Assembly (NCBI RefSeq): GCF_001586215.1
Contig: NZ_CP014634.1
Location: 124,001-188,000 of the forward strand
Direction: 5' to 3'
DNA length: 64,000 bases
Source of the DNA: Corynebacterium simulans
GTDB taxonomy: Bacteria > Actinomycetota > Actinomycetes > Mycobacteriales > Mycobacteriaceae
The position numbers were made by a program, and so were the translations under genes. Positions 10,743-20,040 of this stretch are shown here, piece after piece. The notes under the pieces are model-generated. The model saw nothing but the letters and a program-made list of their open reading frames with translations. It was not told where the DNA came from and ran no database searches. The first letter of the stretch is position 1; each line of letters begins with the position of its first letter.

Positions 10743-10754
10743 AACACTAGTGTT
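10743..10754. promoter_or_regulatory. Perfect 12-bp palindrome, candidate SufR operator
   Basis: AACACTAGTGTT is a perfect palindrome 44 bases upstream of the sufR start, within the sufR-mptB intergenic region. An A/T-rich TCTAAAAATAG stretch follows on the sufR side and could hold the -10 box. The ACACT half-site resembles, from memory, half-sites reported for mycobacterial SufR. Confidence 0.5.
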
Positions 10755-10833
10755 CCCTAATTCATTCCCAATTTCCACCAACGCAGGTACCCGGCGTGGC
10801 GAGCCCTCACCCCCAACCCAATTGGCGGCCCGC

Positions 10834-10839
10834 TAGAGT
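10834..10839 (+). promoter_or_regulatory. Candidate -10 box of mptB (leaderless)
   Basis: TAGAGT ends 8 bases before the mptB ATG at 10848. There is no ribosome-binding site, which fits a leaderless mRNA. Confidence 0.45.
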
Positions 10840-10847
10840 AAACATTT

Positions 10848-12575
10848 ATGAAACAACGCCTCACTGCTTTCCTCACGGGTATCCGCCAGGATCTCCCGCG
10901 TCTTGGCAGTGCGGGATCGCGTTCCGCGCAGCTGCATGCCGATGGAAATAGCGAAGATGCGGCCGGCTCCCTGCCCGGCGCACTCTATGATCTTCTGCCA
11001 GATGAAGACGCCGCTCGCCCGCGTACCACCATCGCCCAGCTGCGCGCCTTCTTTGTGCTGCGATGGATGGGCACGCTGGGTGCCATCCTCATCGCCGTCG
11101 GCGGCCTTGGGGCCGGCGCGCTGCCCGTAGTAGGCAACCCCTATGACAACGTGCCCTTCGGGTCATTGATGTCGCGCATGTTGCAATCGGCTTCTGCCCT
11201 CGTCTTCTGCGGTGTAGGCCTGATGGTCACCGCATGGGTGCTCATGGCCCCGTTTGTTGGAACGCCTTTGCGCAACACCGAAAACAATGGCGAGCATTCA
11301 CGGCCAGGCCGGTTGGTTACTGAAAGCCAGCTCTGGCGCACCTGGGCCGGTTGGGTGATCCCGCTTATCTTCACTGCGCCCCTTTTTACCCAGGACATTT
11401 ATTCCTATTTGGCCAACGGCTCCATCGTCGCCCAGGGCCTCGATCCATACTCTGGTGGCCCGGTGGAGCTTCTCGGTTCAGCCGATCCTTTGGCGCGCTC
11501 GGTCCCCTTCATCTGGGCTAACTCGCCCTCGCCTTATGGCCCCGTCGCACTCGGGTTGGCCGGGATAGTCAGCGTGCTCACCAGCAATTCGATCATCCTG
11601 GGGGTTATCGCACACCGCCTGCTTTCGCTAGCCGGCATCATCGCCGCTGGCTGGGCCATCTCGCAGTTGGCTATCCGCTGCCGAGTCTCGCCCGAGTCCG
11701 CACTGTGGTTGGGCATCCTTAACCCGCTGACAACGTTGCACCTGGTAGGTGGCATCCACAATGAATCGGTCATGCTGGGATTGGCCTTGGTTGGCGTTGA
11801 GCTCGGCCTGCGCGGCGTCGACCGCCTAGGCGGCGCTCCGGCATGGCTGTACTTTTTATGCTCGGGGTTGCTCATATCATGCGCCGGAATGGTCAAAGTT
11901 ACGGGCTTCATTGGACTGGGATTCGTCGGAATGGCTCTCGCCCGCGTGCTGCTCATCCGCCGCGGATACTCCACCCCACGCGCCATCGGTAGCGCCATCG
12001 CCCTGCAATTTTTCATCCTGATGGCCGCAATTGCCCTTGTCACGCTGACTTCCGGGATCGGGCTTGGCTGGATAACCGGGCAAGGCGGCGCGGCATCCAT
12101 CCGCTCGTGGTTGTCCTCTAGTACTGCAGTCGGCGTCAGTGCTGGCTTCCTCGGAATGCTCTTAGGACTGGGCGATCACACCGACGCCATCCTCACTTTC
12201 ACCCGTACCATCGGCGTCATCATCGCAGCCGGTTTCATGCTGCGTATGTTGCTAGCCACCTATCGTGGCAGCATCCACCCGGTAGGCGGCCTCGGCATCG
12301 CCACCTTGGTGCTGGTCATCTTCTTCCCGGTGGTTCACCCGTGGTACATCCTGTGGGCCGTACTGCCCTTGGCGGCGTGGGCCAACCGTCTCATCTTCCG
12401 TATCACGGTGGTTATATATTCTGCGGCGATGAGTTTCTTCGTGCTCCCTCGGGGCCTTGGCCTACCGCCCGGCACAATCTTGGTCATTTATACCGCAGCT
12501 ATCGTCACTTATCTCGTGGTCATGGGACTGTGGATGGTGCTATTACGCCGTTCGCGAATCAGTGTCCTAAACTAG
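10848..12575 (+). CDS. mptB: MptB, polyprenol-phosphomannose-dependent alpha-1,6-mannosyltransferase
   Basis: A 575-residue multi-pass GT-C glycosyltransferase with about 13 hydrophobic segments after a roughly 65-residue cytoplasmic N-terminus. It has the family loop DIYSYLANGSIVAQGLDPY (about 183-201), whose acidic residue is the likely catalytic site. In corynebacteria MptB builds the alpha-1,6 mannan core of lipomannan and lipoarabinomannan from lipid-linked mannose on the outer face of the membrane. The position next to sufR and before an ABC exporter is conserved in Corynebacterium and mycobacteria. Confidence 0.9.
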   Translation: MKQRLTAFLTGIRQDLPRLGSAGSRSAQLHADGNSEDAAGSLPGALYDLLPDEDAARPRTTIAQLRAFFVLRWMGTLGAILIAVGGLGAGALPVVGNPYDNVPFGSLMSRMLQSASALVFCGVGLMVTAWVLMAPFVGTPLRNTENNGEHSRPGRLVTESQLWRTWAGWVIPLIFTAPLFTQDIYSYLANGSIVAQGLDPYSGGPVELLGSADPLARSVPFIWANSPSPYGPVALGLAGIVSVLTSNSIILGVIAHRLLSLAGIIAAGWAISQLAIRCRVSPESALWLGILNPLTTLHLVGGIHNESVMLGLALVGVELGLRGVDRLGGAPAWLYFLCSGLLISCAGMVKVTGFIGLGFVGMALARVLLIRRGYSTPRAIGSAIALQFFILMAAIALVTLTSGIGLGWITGQGGAASIRSWLSSSTAVGVSAGFLGMLLGLGDHTDAILTFTRTIGVIIAAGFMLRMLLATYRGSIHPVGGLGIATLVLVIFFPVVHPWYILWAVLPLAAWANRLIFRITVVIYSAAMSFFVLPRGLGLPPGTILVIYTAAIVTYLVVMGLWMVLLRRSRISVLN

Positions 12576-12581
12576 GCACTC

Positions 12582-13511
12582 GTGAATGCAACTTTCGATG
12601 GAGCACCAGCGCTAGAGCTCAGCAACGTGGTCAAGTCCTTCGGCGATAAACGGGCCGTCGACGGACTCAGCTTCCGCGTAGAACGCGGCGAGATGCTGTG
12701 CCTGCTTGGACCTAACGGCGCCGGCAAAACCACCACCATCGAGATGTGTGAAGGCTTTAAGAAGCCGACGTCGGGAAGCATCCGCGTCTTGGGCCTTAAT
12801 CCCAGCACCGACCCCGATGCCGTGCGCGAGCGCATCGGCATCATGCTCCAGGGCGGCGGTTCCTACTCTGGCATCCGCGTACGCGAGATGCTGCAGCTCA
12901 GCGCCAAGTACAGTGCAAACCCGCTCGATCCCGACTGGCTGATTGAACAGCTGGGGCTTAAAGGAGTGGAGAAAAACACTTATCGACGCCTCTCCGGTGG
13001 CCAGCAACAGCGCCTGTCCCTAGCGCTGGCAATCATCGGCCGCCCGGAGTTGGTCTTCCTCGATGAACCAACTGCAGGGCTCGACGCCCAATCCCGCTTG
13101 GCCGTGTGGGATCTCATCCGCGCGCTCCGCAACGACGGCGTAACCACCGTTTTGACCACCCACCTGATGGACGAGGCCGAGGCTTTGGCTGACCATGTGG
13201 TCATCGTGGACCACGGACACATGGTGGCGCAGGGTACAACGGCAGAGCTCATGGAATCCACGGGCTCACCTCTCATCACTTTCGAGACAGCCACCGAGGT
13301 GGACCTTAACGCGCTCAACACGGCAGGGCTGCCCACTGAGGCCACCCGCCCACTGCACTACCGCGTGGAAACCCCGGCTACCCCAGACGTCATCGCCCGC
13401 CTGGCCCAGGAGCTTGCCCAGCAAAGCGTTACCTTGCGCAACCTGGACACCACCCACCGCAACCTTGAGGATGTCTTCCTCGACATCACCGGCCGCGAGC
13501 TGCGCAGCTAA
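12582..13511 (+). CDS. ABC transporter ATP-binding protein (ABC-2 exporter type)
   Basis: A 309-residue ATPase with Walker A GPNGAGKT (about 46-53), signature LSGGQQQRLSLA, Walker B LVFLDEPTAGLD and switch histidine in TTHLMDEA. The C-terminal extension of about 90 residues is typical of drug/lipid exporter ATPases (DrrA/CcmA type). GTG start six bases after mptB. It pairs with the permease that starts 9 bases downstream. The substrate is unknown; the conserved link to mptB and ctaA suggests a cell-envelope role, but this is inference. Confidence 0.9.
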   Translation: MNATFDGAPALELSNVVKSFGDKRAVDGLSFRVERGEMLCLLGPNGAGKTTTIEMCEGFKKPTSGSIRVLGLNPSTDPDAVRERIGIMLQGGGSYSGIRVREMLQLSAKYSANPLDPDWLIEQLGLKGVEKNTYRRLSGGQQQRLSLALAIIGRPELVFLDEPTAGLDAQSRLAVWDLIRALRNDGVTTVLTTHLMDEAEALADHVVIVDHGHMVAQGTTAELMESTGSPLITFETATEVDLNALNTAGLPTEATRPLHYRVETPATPDVIARLAQELAQQSVTLRNLDTTHRNLEDVFLDITGRELRS

Positions 13512-13520
13512 GGAGTAATC

Positions 13521-14282
13521 ATGACGCGTTTCGAACCAGGAACCTTTCAGCCTCACCCGCAGCGTGCCAGCGTCTGGACCATGGCACGAGCTCAGGGCCT
13601 AATCGAGTCCAAACTCATGCTGCGCCATGGTGAGCAGCAACTGCTCAGCATCGTCATTCCCCTGGCCTTTTTGATTGGCGCCGCACGGATGGAGAACATC
13701 ACCGGCCACGGCCTGAAAGAAATATTCCCCATGGTCTTGGCTGTGGCGGCCACAAGCTCCGGCTTTACCGGCCAAGCCATCGCGCTGGCCTTTGACCGCC
13801 GATACGGCGCACTGAAGCGAACCGGCGCCTCCGGCGTCCCGGCCTGGACCATCATCGTGGGCAAGATTGCCGCTGTCTTCTCAATGGTCGCGGTCCAAGT
13901 CCTCGTCCTCGGCGGTGTTGCCTTCCTGCTTGGCCTTCGGGCTAGCCTTGGCGGCATCTTGCTGGGGCTTATCACCCTCATCCTGGGCGTGTGCGCCTTC
14001 ACCGCGCTCGGCCTGCTGCTCGGCGGCACTTTAAGTTCCGAGGTAGTCCTCGCGGTTGCGAACCTCATCTGGTTCATTCTGATGGGAGTCGTCGGCTGGG
14101 CCATGTACACCCAGGGCTTGAGCAATGACGGCATCCTTACCGTGGTGCCCACCGTCGCGATGGCAAGCGCGCTCGCCGACGCCCTCAACCACACCTTCCC
14201 CTGGCAGGAACTACTCGTGCTCCTCGCCTGGGCCGGCGCCGCCTCCTTCGCAGCGGTGCGCTGGTTCCGCTTCGAGGGCTAG
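13521..14282 (+). CDS. ABC-2 type transporter permease
   Basis: A 253-residue membrane protein with six hydrophobic segments. It starts at ATG 13521 with AAGGAG just upstream. It has the ABC-2 layout: a cytoplasmic start, then helices beginning at about residue 43 (LLSIVIPLAFLIGAA). It should dimerise and form an exporter with the ATPase encoded immediately upstream. No signature identifies the substrate. Confidence 0.85.
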   Translation: MTRFEPGTFQPHPQRASVWTMARAQGLIESKLMLRHGEQQLLSIVIPLAFLIGAARMENITGHGLKEIFPMVLAVAATSSGFTGQAIALAFDRRYGALKRTGASGVPAWTIIVGKIAAVFSMVAVQVLVLGGVAFLLGLRASLGGILLGLITLILGVCAFTALGLLLGGTLSSEVVLAVANLIWFILMGVVGWAMYTQGLSNDGILTVVPTVAMASALADALNHTFPWQELLVLLAWAGAASFAAVRWFRFEG

Positions 14283-14338
14283 TCGCGCACCTGGCCGCAC
14301 CACGCGGGCTTGATCCGTTTGATGAGGGCTCACATCTG

Positions 14339-14429
14339 CAAATGGTGAGGTCACCCCGTAACAGCTGTGACCCGAGTATTGCGCTGAGACTGGTGCAGCC
14401 TCACCTCACCAAGTCGACCTCACCATTTG
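14339..14429. repeat. Perfect 14-bp inverted repeat bounding about 91 bp
   Basis: CAAATGGTGAGGTC (14339-14352) and its exact complement GACCTCACCATTTG (14416-14429) enclose 63 bases upstream of ctaA. The inner part has an extra ACCTCACC (14403-14410) and a GGTCAC/GTGACC hairpin. It has no open frame. It could be a tiny mobile-element remnant, a regulatory site or a structured RNA. Confidence 0.75.
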
Positions 14430-14540
14430 GAAACTGCGAAATGCAACCGCGAAAAAGTTCCATTTCTGGCAGCAAATGTGACTTTTATCTTTTTCGCTCC
14501 CGCAGGCATTCGGGGTTTCGTTCCGAGCCTGTCCGAGCGG

Positions 14541-14546
14541 TAGTCT
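14541..14546 (+). promoter_or_regulatory. Candidate -10 box of ctaA (leaderless)
   Basis: TAGTCT lies 7 bases upstream of the ctaA GTG at 14554, with no ribosome site between, as expected for a leaderless transcript. Confidence 0.45.
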
Positions 14547-14553
14547 TTTTAAC

Positions 14554-15558
14554 GTGAATTCCGGTAACAAAGTATCTACGTTTTTCCGCGAGGCGACGCC
14601 CGCCATCAAGGCGCAGCGTTTCATCGCGATGATTCTGCTTGTCTGCCAAGGCGGCATTACCGTATCCGGCGCCATTGTGCGCGTTACTGGTTCCGGCCTT
14701 GGCTGCATCACCTGGCCCGAGTGCCACCCGGGCTCGCTTGTTCCTCTCTCCGGCGCAGCACCGTGGATCCACCAACTCATCGAGTTCGGTAACCGCCTAC
14801 TTACCTTCGTCGTCACGGCCGCCGCAGTGGCTGCCATCATGGCGATGCATATGGCGCGCCGCCGCACTGAGTTGAAGGTTTACGCGTGGTTGAACTTGGC
14901 CGGCATCGTGGTTCAGGCAATCATCGGCGCCATCTCCGTTTTATTGAAGCTCAACTGGTGGGCCGTGGCGCTGCACTTCCTGCCATCGATGGTTCTCGTC
15001 TGGTTGGCTGCAATGCTTTACTCCCGCATCCTTGAGCCTGACGACGGCGTGCGTACCCAGATCTTCCCGCAGGCCATCCGCGTGTTGGCCGCGATGGCAT
15101 CCATTGCCCTCGCCGTGGTTCTCACCACCGGCACCATGGTCACCGGCTCTGGTGTCCACTCTGGCGACGATGGCGTCGGCATGGAAGGGCGCCTCAACGT
15201 CGATACCGAGATGATGGCCGTGGCTCATGCGATTTGCATGTACGCCTACCTGATCCTCACCGTCATTGTGGTCTTCATGCTTTACCGCGTTCAAGCACCA
15301 GCTTTGGTCAAGAAGGCCGCGTGGATGCTCATCGCCTGCATTCTCATCCAATGGGGTATCGGCGTCGCCCAGTTCTACATGCACATCCCGCGCTGGACGG
15401 TGCCAATCCACATCGGCATGTCTTCCGTAGTCACCGCTTTCACCGCTCTCCTATGGGCGCATGGTGTTCGCCGCGTCAACGGCACAGAGGGCCTGAAGAC
15501 TGGCTCCCCAGCAGCCGAAGAAAAGTTCGCTGCACGGCAGGCAACACTGGCGAAATAA
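14554..15558 (+). CDS. ctaA: CtaA (COX15), heme A synthase
   Basis: A 334-residue membrane protein with eight predicted helices. It oxidises the C8 methyl of heme O to give heme A for the aa3-type cytochrome c oxidase. The extracellular cysteine pair is Cys51 and Cys57 (CITWPEC). The histidine/glutamate pair is His73 and Glu77 (IHQLIEFGN), with further helix histidines in ALHFLPS, VAHAIC and PIHIG. The start is GTG. Together with ctaB it supplies the respiratory chain; ctaB lies across qor on the other strand. Confidence 0.95.
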   Translation: MNSGNKVSTFFREATPAIKAQRFIAMILLVCQGGITVSGAIVRVTGSGLGCITWPECHPGSLVPLSGAAPWIHQLIEFGNRLLTFVVTAAAVAAIMAMHMARRRTELKVYAWLNLAGIVVQAIIGAISVLLKLNWWAVALHFLPSMVLVWLAAMLYSRILEPDDGVRTQIFPQAIRVLAAMASIALAVVLTTGTMVTGSGVHSGDDGVGMEGRLNVDTEMMAVAHAICMYAYLILTVIVVFMLYRVQAPALVKKAAWMLIACILIQWGIGVAQFYMHIPRWTVPIHIGMSSVVTAFTALLWAHGVRRVNGTEGLKTGSPAAEEKFAARQATLAK

Positions 15559-15604
15559 AACTTAAACCAGGTTGTAGACTCCCGAGACTTAATAGTCTTC
15601 GGCG

Positions 15605-15657
15605 AAACCGCTCCACCTACTCAAACCGGCCCTGAGGCCGTTCGGTGGAGCGGTTTT
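15605..15657 (+). terminator. Terminator after ctaA
   Basis: Perfect 13-bp stem AAACCGCTCCACC / GGTGGAGCGGTTT followed by a T. The loop carries its own CGGCC/GGCCG hairpin. It lies 47 bases after the ctaA stop. The T-run is short (TTTT), so efficiency is uncertain. Confidence 0.75.
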
Positions 15658-15682
15658 CCTGCATGTATGCGAGTAGCTGCGA

Positions 15683-15688
15683 TAGCCT
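15683..15688 (+). promoter_or_regulatory. Candidate -10 box of qor (leaderless)
   Basis: TAGCCT ends 6 bases before the ATG at 15695, and no ribosome site is present. Confidence 0.4.
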
Positions 15689-15694
15689 TGAAAC

Positions 15695-16666
15695 ATGTAC
15701 GCAATTCAGGTCAACCACAAAGGTGGCCCAGAGGTCCTCGAGTATGTAGAGACTTCGGCACCCACCCCTACCGAGGATCAGCTGCTTGTCGACGTAATCG
15801 TGGCCGGTGTCAACTACATCGACACCTATTACCGCGAAGGCATCTACAGCGCCACGCCTCCTTTCATCCTCGGCCTCGAAGGCACTGGTCGCGTTGTCCA
15901 CGACCCAAAGGGCGAAATCGCCGAGGGCACCATGGTGGCTTGGGACCACGCTTTCGGCTCCTATGCGGAGCAAGTATGCGTGCCGCGCGACCGCATCGTT
16001 GCGGTCCCCGATGACTTCCCGCCTGAGGTAGCTGGTTCGATGCTCCTGCAGGGAATGACCGCTCATTACCTAGCAAATGGCGTGTACCAGCTCGGCGAGG
16101 GCGCCTCCTGCCTTATCACCGCGGGCGCAGGAGGCGTGGGCCTTATCCTCACCCAAATGGCTAAGGCAGCCGGTGCCACGGTTTACACGGTGGTCTCTAC
16201 CGATGAAAAAGAAGCCTTGTCATACGAGGCTGGCGCTGACCAAGTGTTCCGTTACGGCGAAGGACTTGCTGAGCAGGTTCGCCGCTTCAACGGTGGTTTC
16301 GGTGTGGACGTTGTCTACGACGGCGTCGGCAAGGATACCTTCATGGAGTCGCTCGAAGTGGTGCGTCCACGCGGCACCGTGGCACTGTTTGGCGCGGCCT
16401 CCGGCCCGGTTCCACCGATGGATCCGCAGCTACTCAACAAGCACGGCTCAATCTTTTTGACCCGGCCTTCTCTGGGCGCGTGGACCTCCCAGGAAGGCGA
16501 GTTCCAAATGCGTGCCCAGGCAGTCGTTCAGGCGGTAACCGACGGCGACGTGGTCTTCAACGTCACGGCCTCCTACCCGCTCGCAGAAGCCGCGCAAGCC
16601 CATCGCGATCTCCAAGAGCGCAAGACCACCGGTTCTATCGTCTTAAGAGTGCGCGAGGACAACTAG
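15695..16666 (+). CDS. qor: NADPH:quinone oxidoreductase (zeta-crystallin-like, MDR family)
   Basis: A 323-residue soluble zinc-independent medium-chain dehydrogenase. The catalytic domain includes NYIDTYYREGIY (about 49-60). The nucleotide-binding motif is AGAGGVGLILTQMAKAAGA (about 143-161). The enzyme reduces quinones with NADPH in one-electron steps. It stands alone between the ctaA terminator and convergent ctaB, in the same place as in C. glutamicum. Confidence 0.92.
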   Translation: MYAIQVNHKGGPEVLEYVETSAPTPTEDQLLVDVIVAGVNYIDTYYREGIYSATPPFILGLEGTGRVVHDPKGEIAEGTMVAWDHAFGSYAEQVCVPRDRIVAVPDDFPPEVAGSMLLQGMTAHYLANGVYQLGEGASCLITAGAGGVGLILTQMAKAAGATVYTVVSTDEKEALSYEAGADQVFRYGEGLAEQVRRFNGGFGVDVVYDGVGKDTFMESLEVVRPRGTVALFGAASGPVPPMDPQLLNKHGSIFLTRPSLGAWTSQEGEFQMRAQAVVQAVTDGDVVFNVTASYPLAEAAQAHRDLQERKTTGSIVLRVREDN

Positions 16667-16727
16667 GCTAGGTTTTATTGCCGCTTGTTCTATTTCACCT
16701 TCAGACCCACCAAGTTGGCTGATCGTG

Positions 16728-17672
16728 TTAGAACCAAGCCGTCGACCAGCCAAGCATGCTGCCGATGGATTCCCAGCCCAGCACAGCGTCGATAGATAGG
16801 CCGATGAACAAGACCGACAGGTAGTTATTGGAGTAGATGAACAAGCGCATGGGCTTGACCTTTTCGCCCTGCTTGACGCCTCGGTGAAGTGCAACGGCAA
16901 TCCACAAGAAGACGGCGCCGGAACCAACTGCAGCCACCAAATAGATCCACGAGGCGGCAGGGATGATCAGGAAGGTCACGATGAGCGTACCGACCGTGTA
17001 CCAGACAATCTGGCGGGTTACCTCGACCTCAGGGGCGACTACCGGCAGCATCGGAACGCCTGCCTTGCGGTAGTCCTCCTTGTACTTCATTGCCAGTGCC
17101 CACGTATGCGGCGGTGTCCAAAAGAAGATAATAAGGAACAGCACGATAGCCTGCCACCACTTATCGGGCTCACCAGCAGGGGCATTGTCACGAATTACTG
17201 CCCATCCCACCATCGCCGGCATACAGCCAGCGAGGCCGCCCCAGACGATGTTTTGGGAATTGCGCATCTTCAAAAACTTCGTATAGACGAAGACATAGAA
17301 GAAGTTAGTCAGGATGACGAAGAACGCTGCCAGCCAGGAGTGCGCCAGAACGCCCAGCCAGAAGACCGAAAGCGCCAACATCACCCACGCAAAGATGGCA
17401 GCATTGCGGCGCGAGATACTCGCACGCACGAGCGGCCTAGCGCGAGTGCGCTGCATTTTCTGGTCGATCTCATAGTCCACCACATTGTTGAAGGTGTGGG
17501 CAGCCGCAGCGCCCATCCAGCCGCCGAAGATGGTGGAAAGGATTAGCCAGAAGTTATCCGTGACGGATTCAACACCACGCTGCGCTTGGAGCATCGCCGG
17601 AATTGCGGCGACTAGCAAAAGCTCAATGATCCTCGGCTTCGTCAGCGCAAAATAGGCCTTTAACGTCTCCAA
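16728..17672 (-). CDS. ctaB: CtaB, protoheme IX farnesyltransferase (heme O synthase)
   Basis: A 314-residue UbiA-family membrane prenyltransferase that adds farnesyl to protoheme to make heme O, the substrate of CtaA. The aspartate motif [20 protein letters not shown] (about 62-81) and the second loop [17 protein letters not shown] (about 196-212) are clear. Eight or nine hydrophobic helices are seen. The start is TTG at 17672, supported by GGAGG 8 bases upstream. Divergent to tkt. Confidence 0.95.
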   Translation of the reverse strand: METLKAYFALTKPRIIELLLVAAIPAMLQAQRGVESVTDNFWLILSTIFGGWMGAAAAHTFNNVVDYEIDQKMQRTRARPLVRASISRRNAAIFAWVMLALSVFWLGVLAHSWLAAFFVILTNFFYVFVYTKFLKMRNSQNIVWGGLAGCMPAMVGWAVIRDNAPAGEPDKWWQAIVLFLIIFFWTPPHTWALAMKYKEDYRKAGVPMLPVVAPEVEVTRQIVWYTVGTLIVTFLIIPAASWIYLVAAVGSGAVFLWIAVALHRGVKQGEKVKPMRLFIYSNNYLSVLFIGLSIDAVLGWESIGSMLGWSTAWF

Positions 17673-17875
17673 GGAATATTCCTCCAGTATCTGGCACGGG
17701 GTAAATTTTTGTGGCCGCCTGGTTATGGCCGCAATCTAGTTGTCGGCTTCGGGGGTTAGAAAGTTCCCCCGCCTTTAACCAAGGCTTCTTAACCATGCCA
17801 GCCTACAGTTTCTTGGACCGTTTTAGATAATCCACCACAATCCGTGACAATCCACCACCCGTTAATCAAAACATC

Positions 17876-17881
17876 TAGACT
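17876..17881 (+). promoter_or_regulatory. Candidate -10 box of the tkt operon
   Basis: TAGACT lies 46 bases upstream of the tkt start in the 255-bp ctaB-tkt interval. A TTGAG...CTCAA inverted repeat (17881-17899) sits over the likely start of transcription. No clear -35 box is seen. Confidence 0.35.
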
Positions 17882-17927
17882 TGAGGGGTCAATACTCAAC
17901 CGATCCACAAAGTAAGGGGCGTCCCCA

Positions 17928-20033
17928 GTGTCGCAAGAAAAGCTGACCCCAGAATTGCAAGCCATGGTCGAGCGCCGTTATCCGGCTGACTGGACTGATG
18001 TGGATACTCGCGCGGTCGACACCGTCCGCGTTCTCGCAGCAGATGCTGTCCAAAAGTGCGGCTCCGGCCACCCCGGCACCGCGATGTCCCTGGCACCGTT
18101 GGCTTATACCCTGTACCAGCGCGTCATCAATCATGACCCGAACGATGTTAAGTGGGCCGGCCGCGACCGTTTCGTTCTTTCTGTTGGTCACTCCTCGCTG
18201 ACGCAGTACATCCAGCTTTACTTGGGCGGCTTCGGCCTGGAGCTGGAGGACCTCAAATCCCTCCGTACCTGGGGTTCGCTGACGCCAGGCCACCCCGAGG
18301 TCAACCACACCGACGGCGTGGAGATCACCACCGGCCCGCTCGGCCAGGGGTTGGCCTCCGCAGTCGGCATGGCCATGGCGGCCCGCAAGGAACGCGGGCT
18401 TTTCGACGCCGCAGCCCCGGCCGGCGAGTCCCCGTTCGATCATTTCGTTTACGTCATCTCCTCTGATGGTGACCTACAAGAAGGCGTTACCGCCGAGGCT
18501 TCCTCGCTGGCAGGGACCCAGAAGCTGGGCAACCTCATCGTCTTTTGGGATGACAACCGCATCTCCATCGAGGACGATACGAACATCGCCTTCAACGAGG
18601 ACGTCGTAGCGCGCTACGAGGCCTACGGCTGGCACGTCCAGACCGTCGAGTCCGGTGAAGACGTCGAGGCGCTCGAGGCCGCTGCACAGGCCGCCCGCGA
18701 GGAAACCGAGCGCCCATCTTTCATCCGCGTCAAGACCGTCATCGGTTACCCGGCACCAAACAAAATGAACACCGGCGGCGTGCACGGCGCTGCGCTAGGT
18801 GATGAAGAGGTTGCCGCCACCAAGGAAGTTCTGGGCTTCGATCCAGAAAAGACTTTCGAGGTCTCCGACGAGGTAGTAGCCCACACCCGCAAGCTGCGTG
18901 AGCGCGGCGCCGAGGCGAACGCTAAGTGGCAGGAAAAGTTCGACGCTTGGGCTGCCGCAAACCCAGAGGGCAAGGCGCTCTTTGACCGCATGCAGGCACG
19001 TAAGCTGCCGGAGAACTTCGCAGCAGAATTACCGGTCTGGGACGAGGGTGATTCCATCGCTACCCGTAAGGCCTCTGAGGCCACCATCCAGGCACTGGCT
19101 GCTGCAGTTCCGGAGATGTGGGGCGGTTCCGCCGACCTGGCTGGCTCCAACAACACCGTCATCAAGGGCGCCCACTCCTTCGGCCCTGAGTCCATCACCA
19201 CCGGCGCTTGGGATGCTAAGCCTTACGGCCGCAACCTCCACTTCGGTATTCGCGAGCACGCGATGTCCGCAGTCATGAACGGCATCGCGCTGCACGGCAA
19301 CACCCGCGTTTACGGCGGCACCTTCCTGATCTTCTCCGAGTATCAGTACCCGGCCGTCCGTCTCGGTGCCTTGATGTCCACCGATACTTACTACGTCTGG
19401 ACCCACGACTCCATCGGCTTGGGCGAGGATGGCCCAACCCACCAGCCGGTCGAGACCTTGGCTGCCCTTCGTGCTATCCCGAATCTCTCGGTCATCCGCC
19501 CAGCCGACGCCAACGAGACTGCGCAGGCTTGGGCCGCCGCCTTCGAGTACAAGGCAGCTCCAAAGGGCCTTGCGCTTTCCCGCCAGAACCTGCCGGTGCT
19601 TGCCGGCACCAAGGAAAAGGCAGCCGAGGGCGTACGTCGTGGCGCCTACGTCTTGGTAGAAGCATCCAAGGAAACCCCAGACGTCATCCTGCTGGCCACC
19701 GGCTCCGAGGTGCAGCTGGCTGTCGAGGCCGCAAAGCAGCTCGAAGCAGAAGGCACCGCCACCCGCGTTGTCTCTGCGCCATGCCTGGAATGGTTCGACG
19801 AGCAGGACGATGCCTACCGCGAGTCCGTGCTGCCTTCCGCAGTCCGCGCCCGCGTCTCCGTCGAGGCTGCTCTCGCAATGCCTTGGTACAAGTACACCGG
19901 CACCTTCGGCCGCAATGTCTCCCTCGAGCACTTCGGCGCTTCTGCCCCAGCCGGCGAGCTCTTCGAGAAGTTTGGCATCACCACCGAAGCCGTAGTCAAC
20001 GCCGCCCACGAATCCATCACCGCTAGCAAGTAA
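17928..20033 (+). CDS. tkt: Transketolase
   Basis: A 701-residue thiamine-diphosphate enzyme of the non-oxidative pentose phosphate pathway. It moves two-carbon units between sugar phosphates. The TPP motif begins with GDGDLQEG (about 182-189) and ends at WDDNRISIE. His-rich substrate loops appear at GHPGTAMS and [14 protein letters not shown] start. First gene of tkt-tal-zwf-opcA-pgl, an arrangement conserved across corynebacteria and mycobacteria that makes NADPH and pentoses together. Confidence 0.97.
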   Translation: MSQEKLTPELQAMVERRYPADWTDVDTRAVDTVRVLAADAVQKCGSGHPGTAMSLAPLAYTLYQRVINHDPNDVKWAGRDRFVLSVGHSSLTQYIQLYLGGFGLELEDLKSLRTWGSLTPGHPEVNHTDGVEITTGPLGQGLASAVGMAMAARKERGLFDAAAPAGESPFDHFVYVISSDGDLQEGVTAEASSLAGTQKLGNLIVFWDDNRISIEDDTNIAFNEDVVARYEAYGWHVQTVESGEDVEALEAAAQAAREETERPSFIRVKTVIGYPAPNKMNTGGVHGAALGDEEVAATKEVLGFDPEKTFEVSDEVVAHTRKLRERGAEANAKWQEKFDAWAAANPEGKALFDRMQARKLPENFAAELPVWDEGDSIATRKASEATIQALAAAVPEMWGGSADLAGSNNTVIKGAHSFGPESITTGAWDAKPYGRNLHFGIREHAMSAVMNGIALHGNTRVYGGTFLIFSEYQYPAVRLGALMSTDTYYVWTHDSIGLGEDGPTHQPVETLAALRAIPNLSVIRPADANETAQAWAAAFEYKAAPKGLALSRQNLPVLAGTKEKAAEGVRRGAYVLVEASKETPDVILLATGSEVQLAVEAAKQLEAEGTATRVVSAPCLEWFDEQDDAYRESVLPSAVRARVSVEAALAMPWYKYTGTFGRNVSLEHFGASAPAGELFEKFGITTEAVVNAAHESITASK

Positions 20034-20040
20034 GGAAAAC

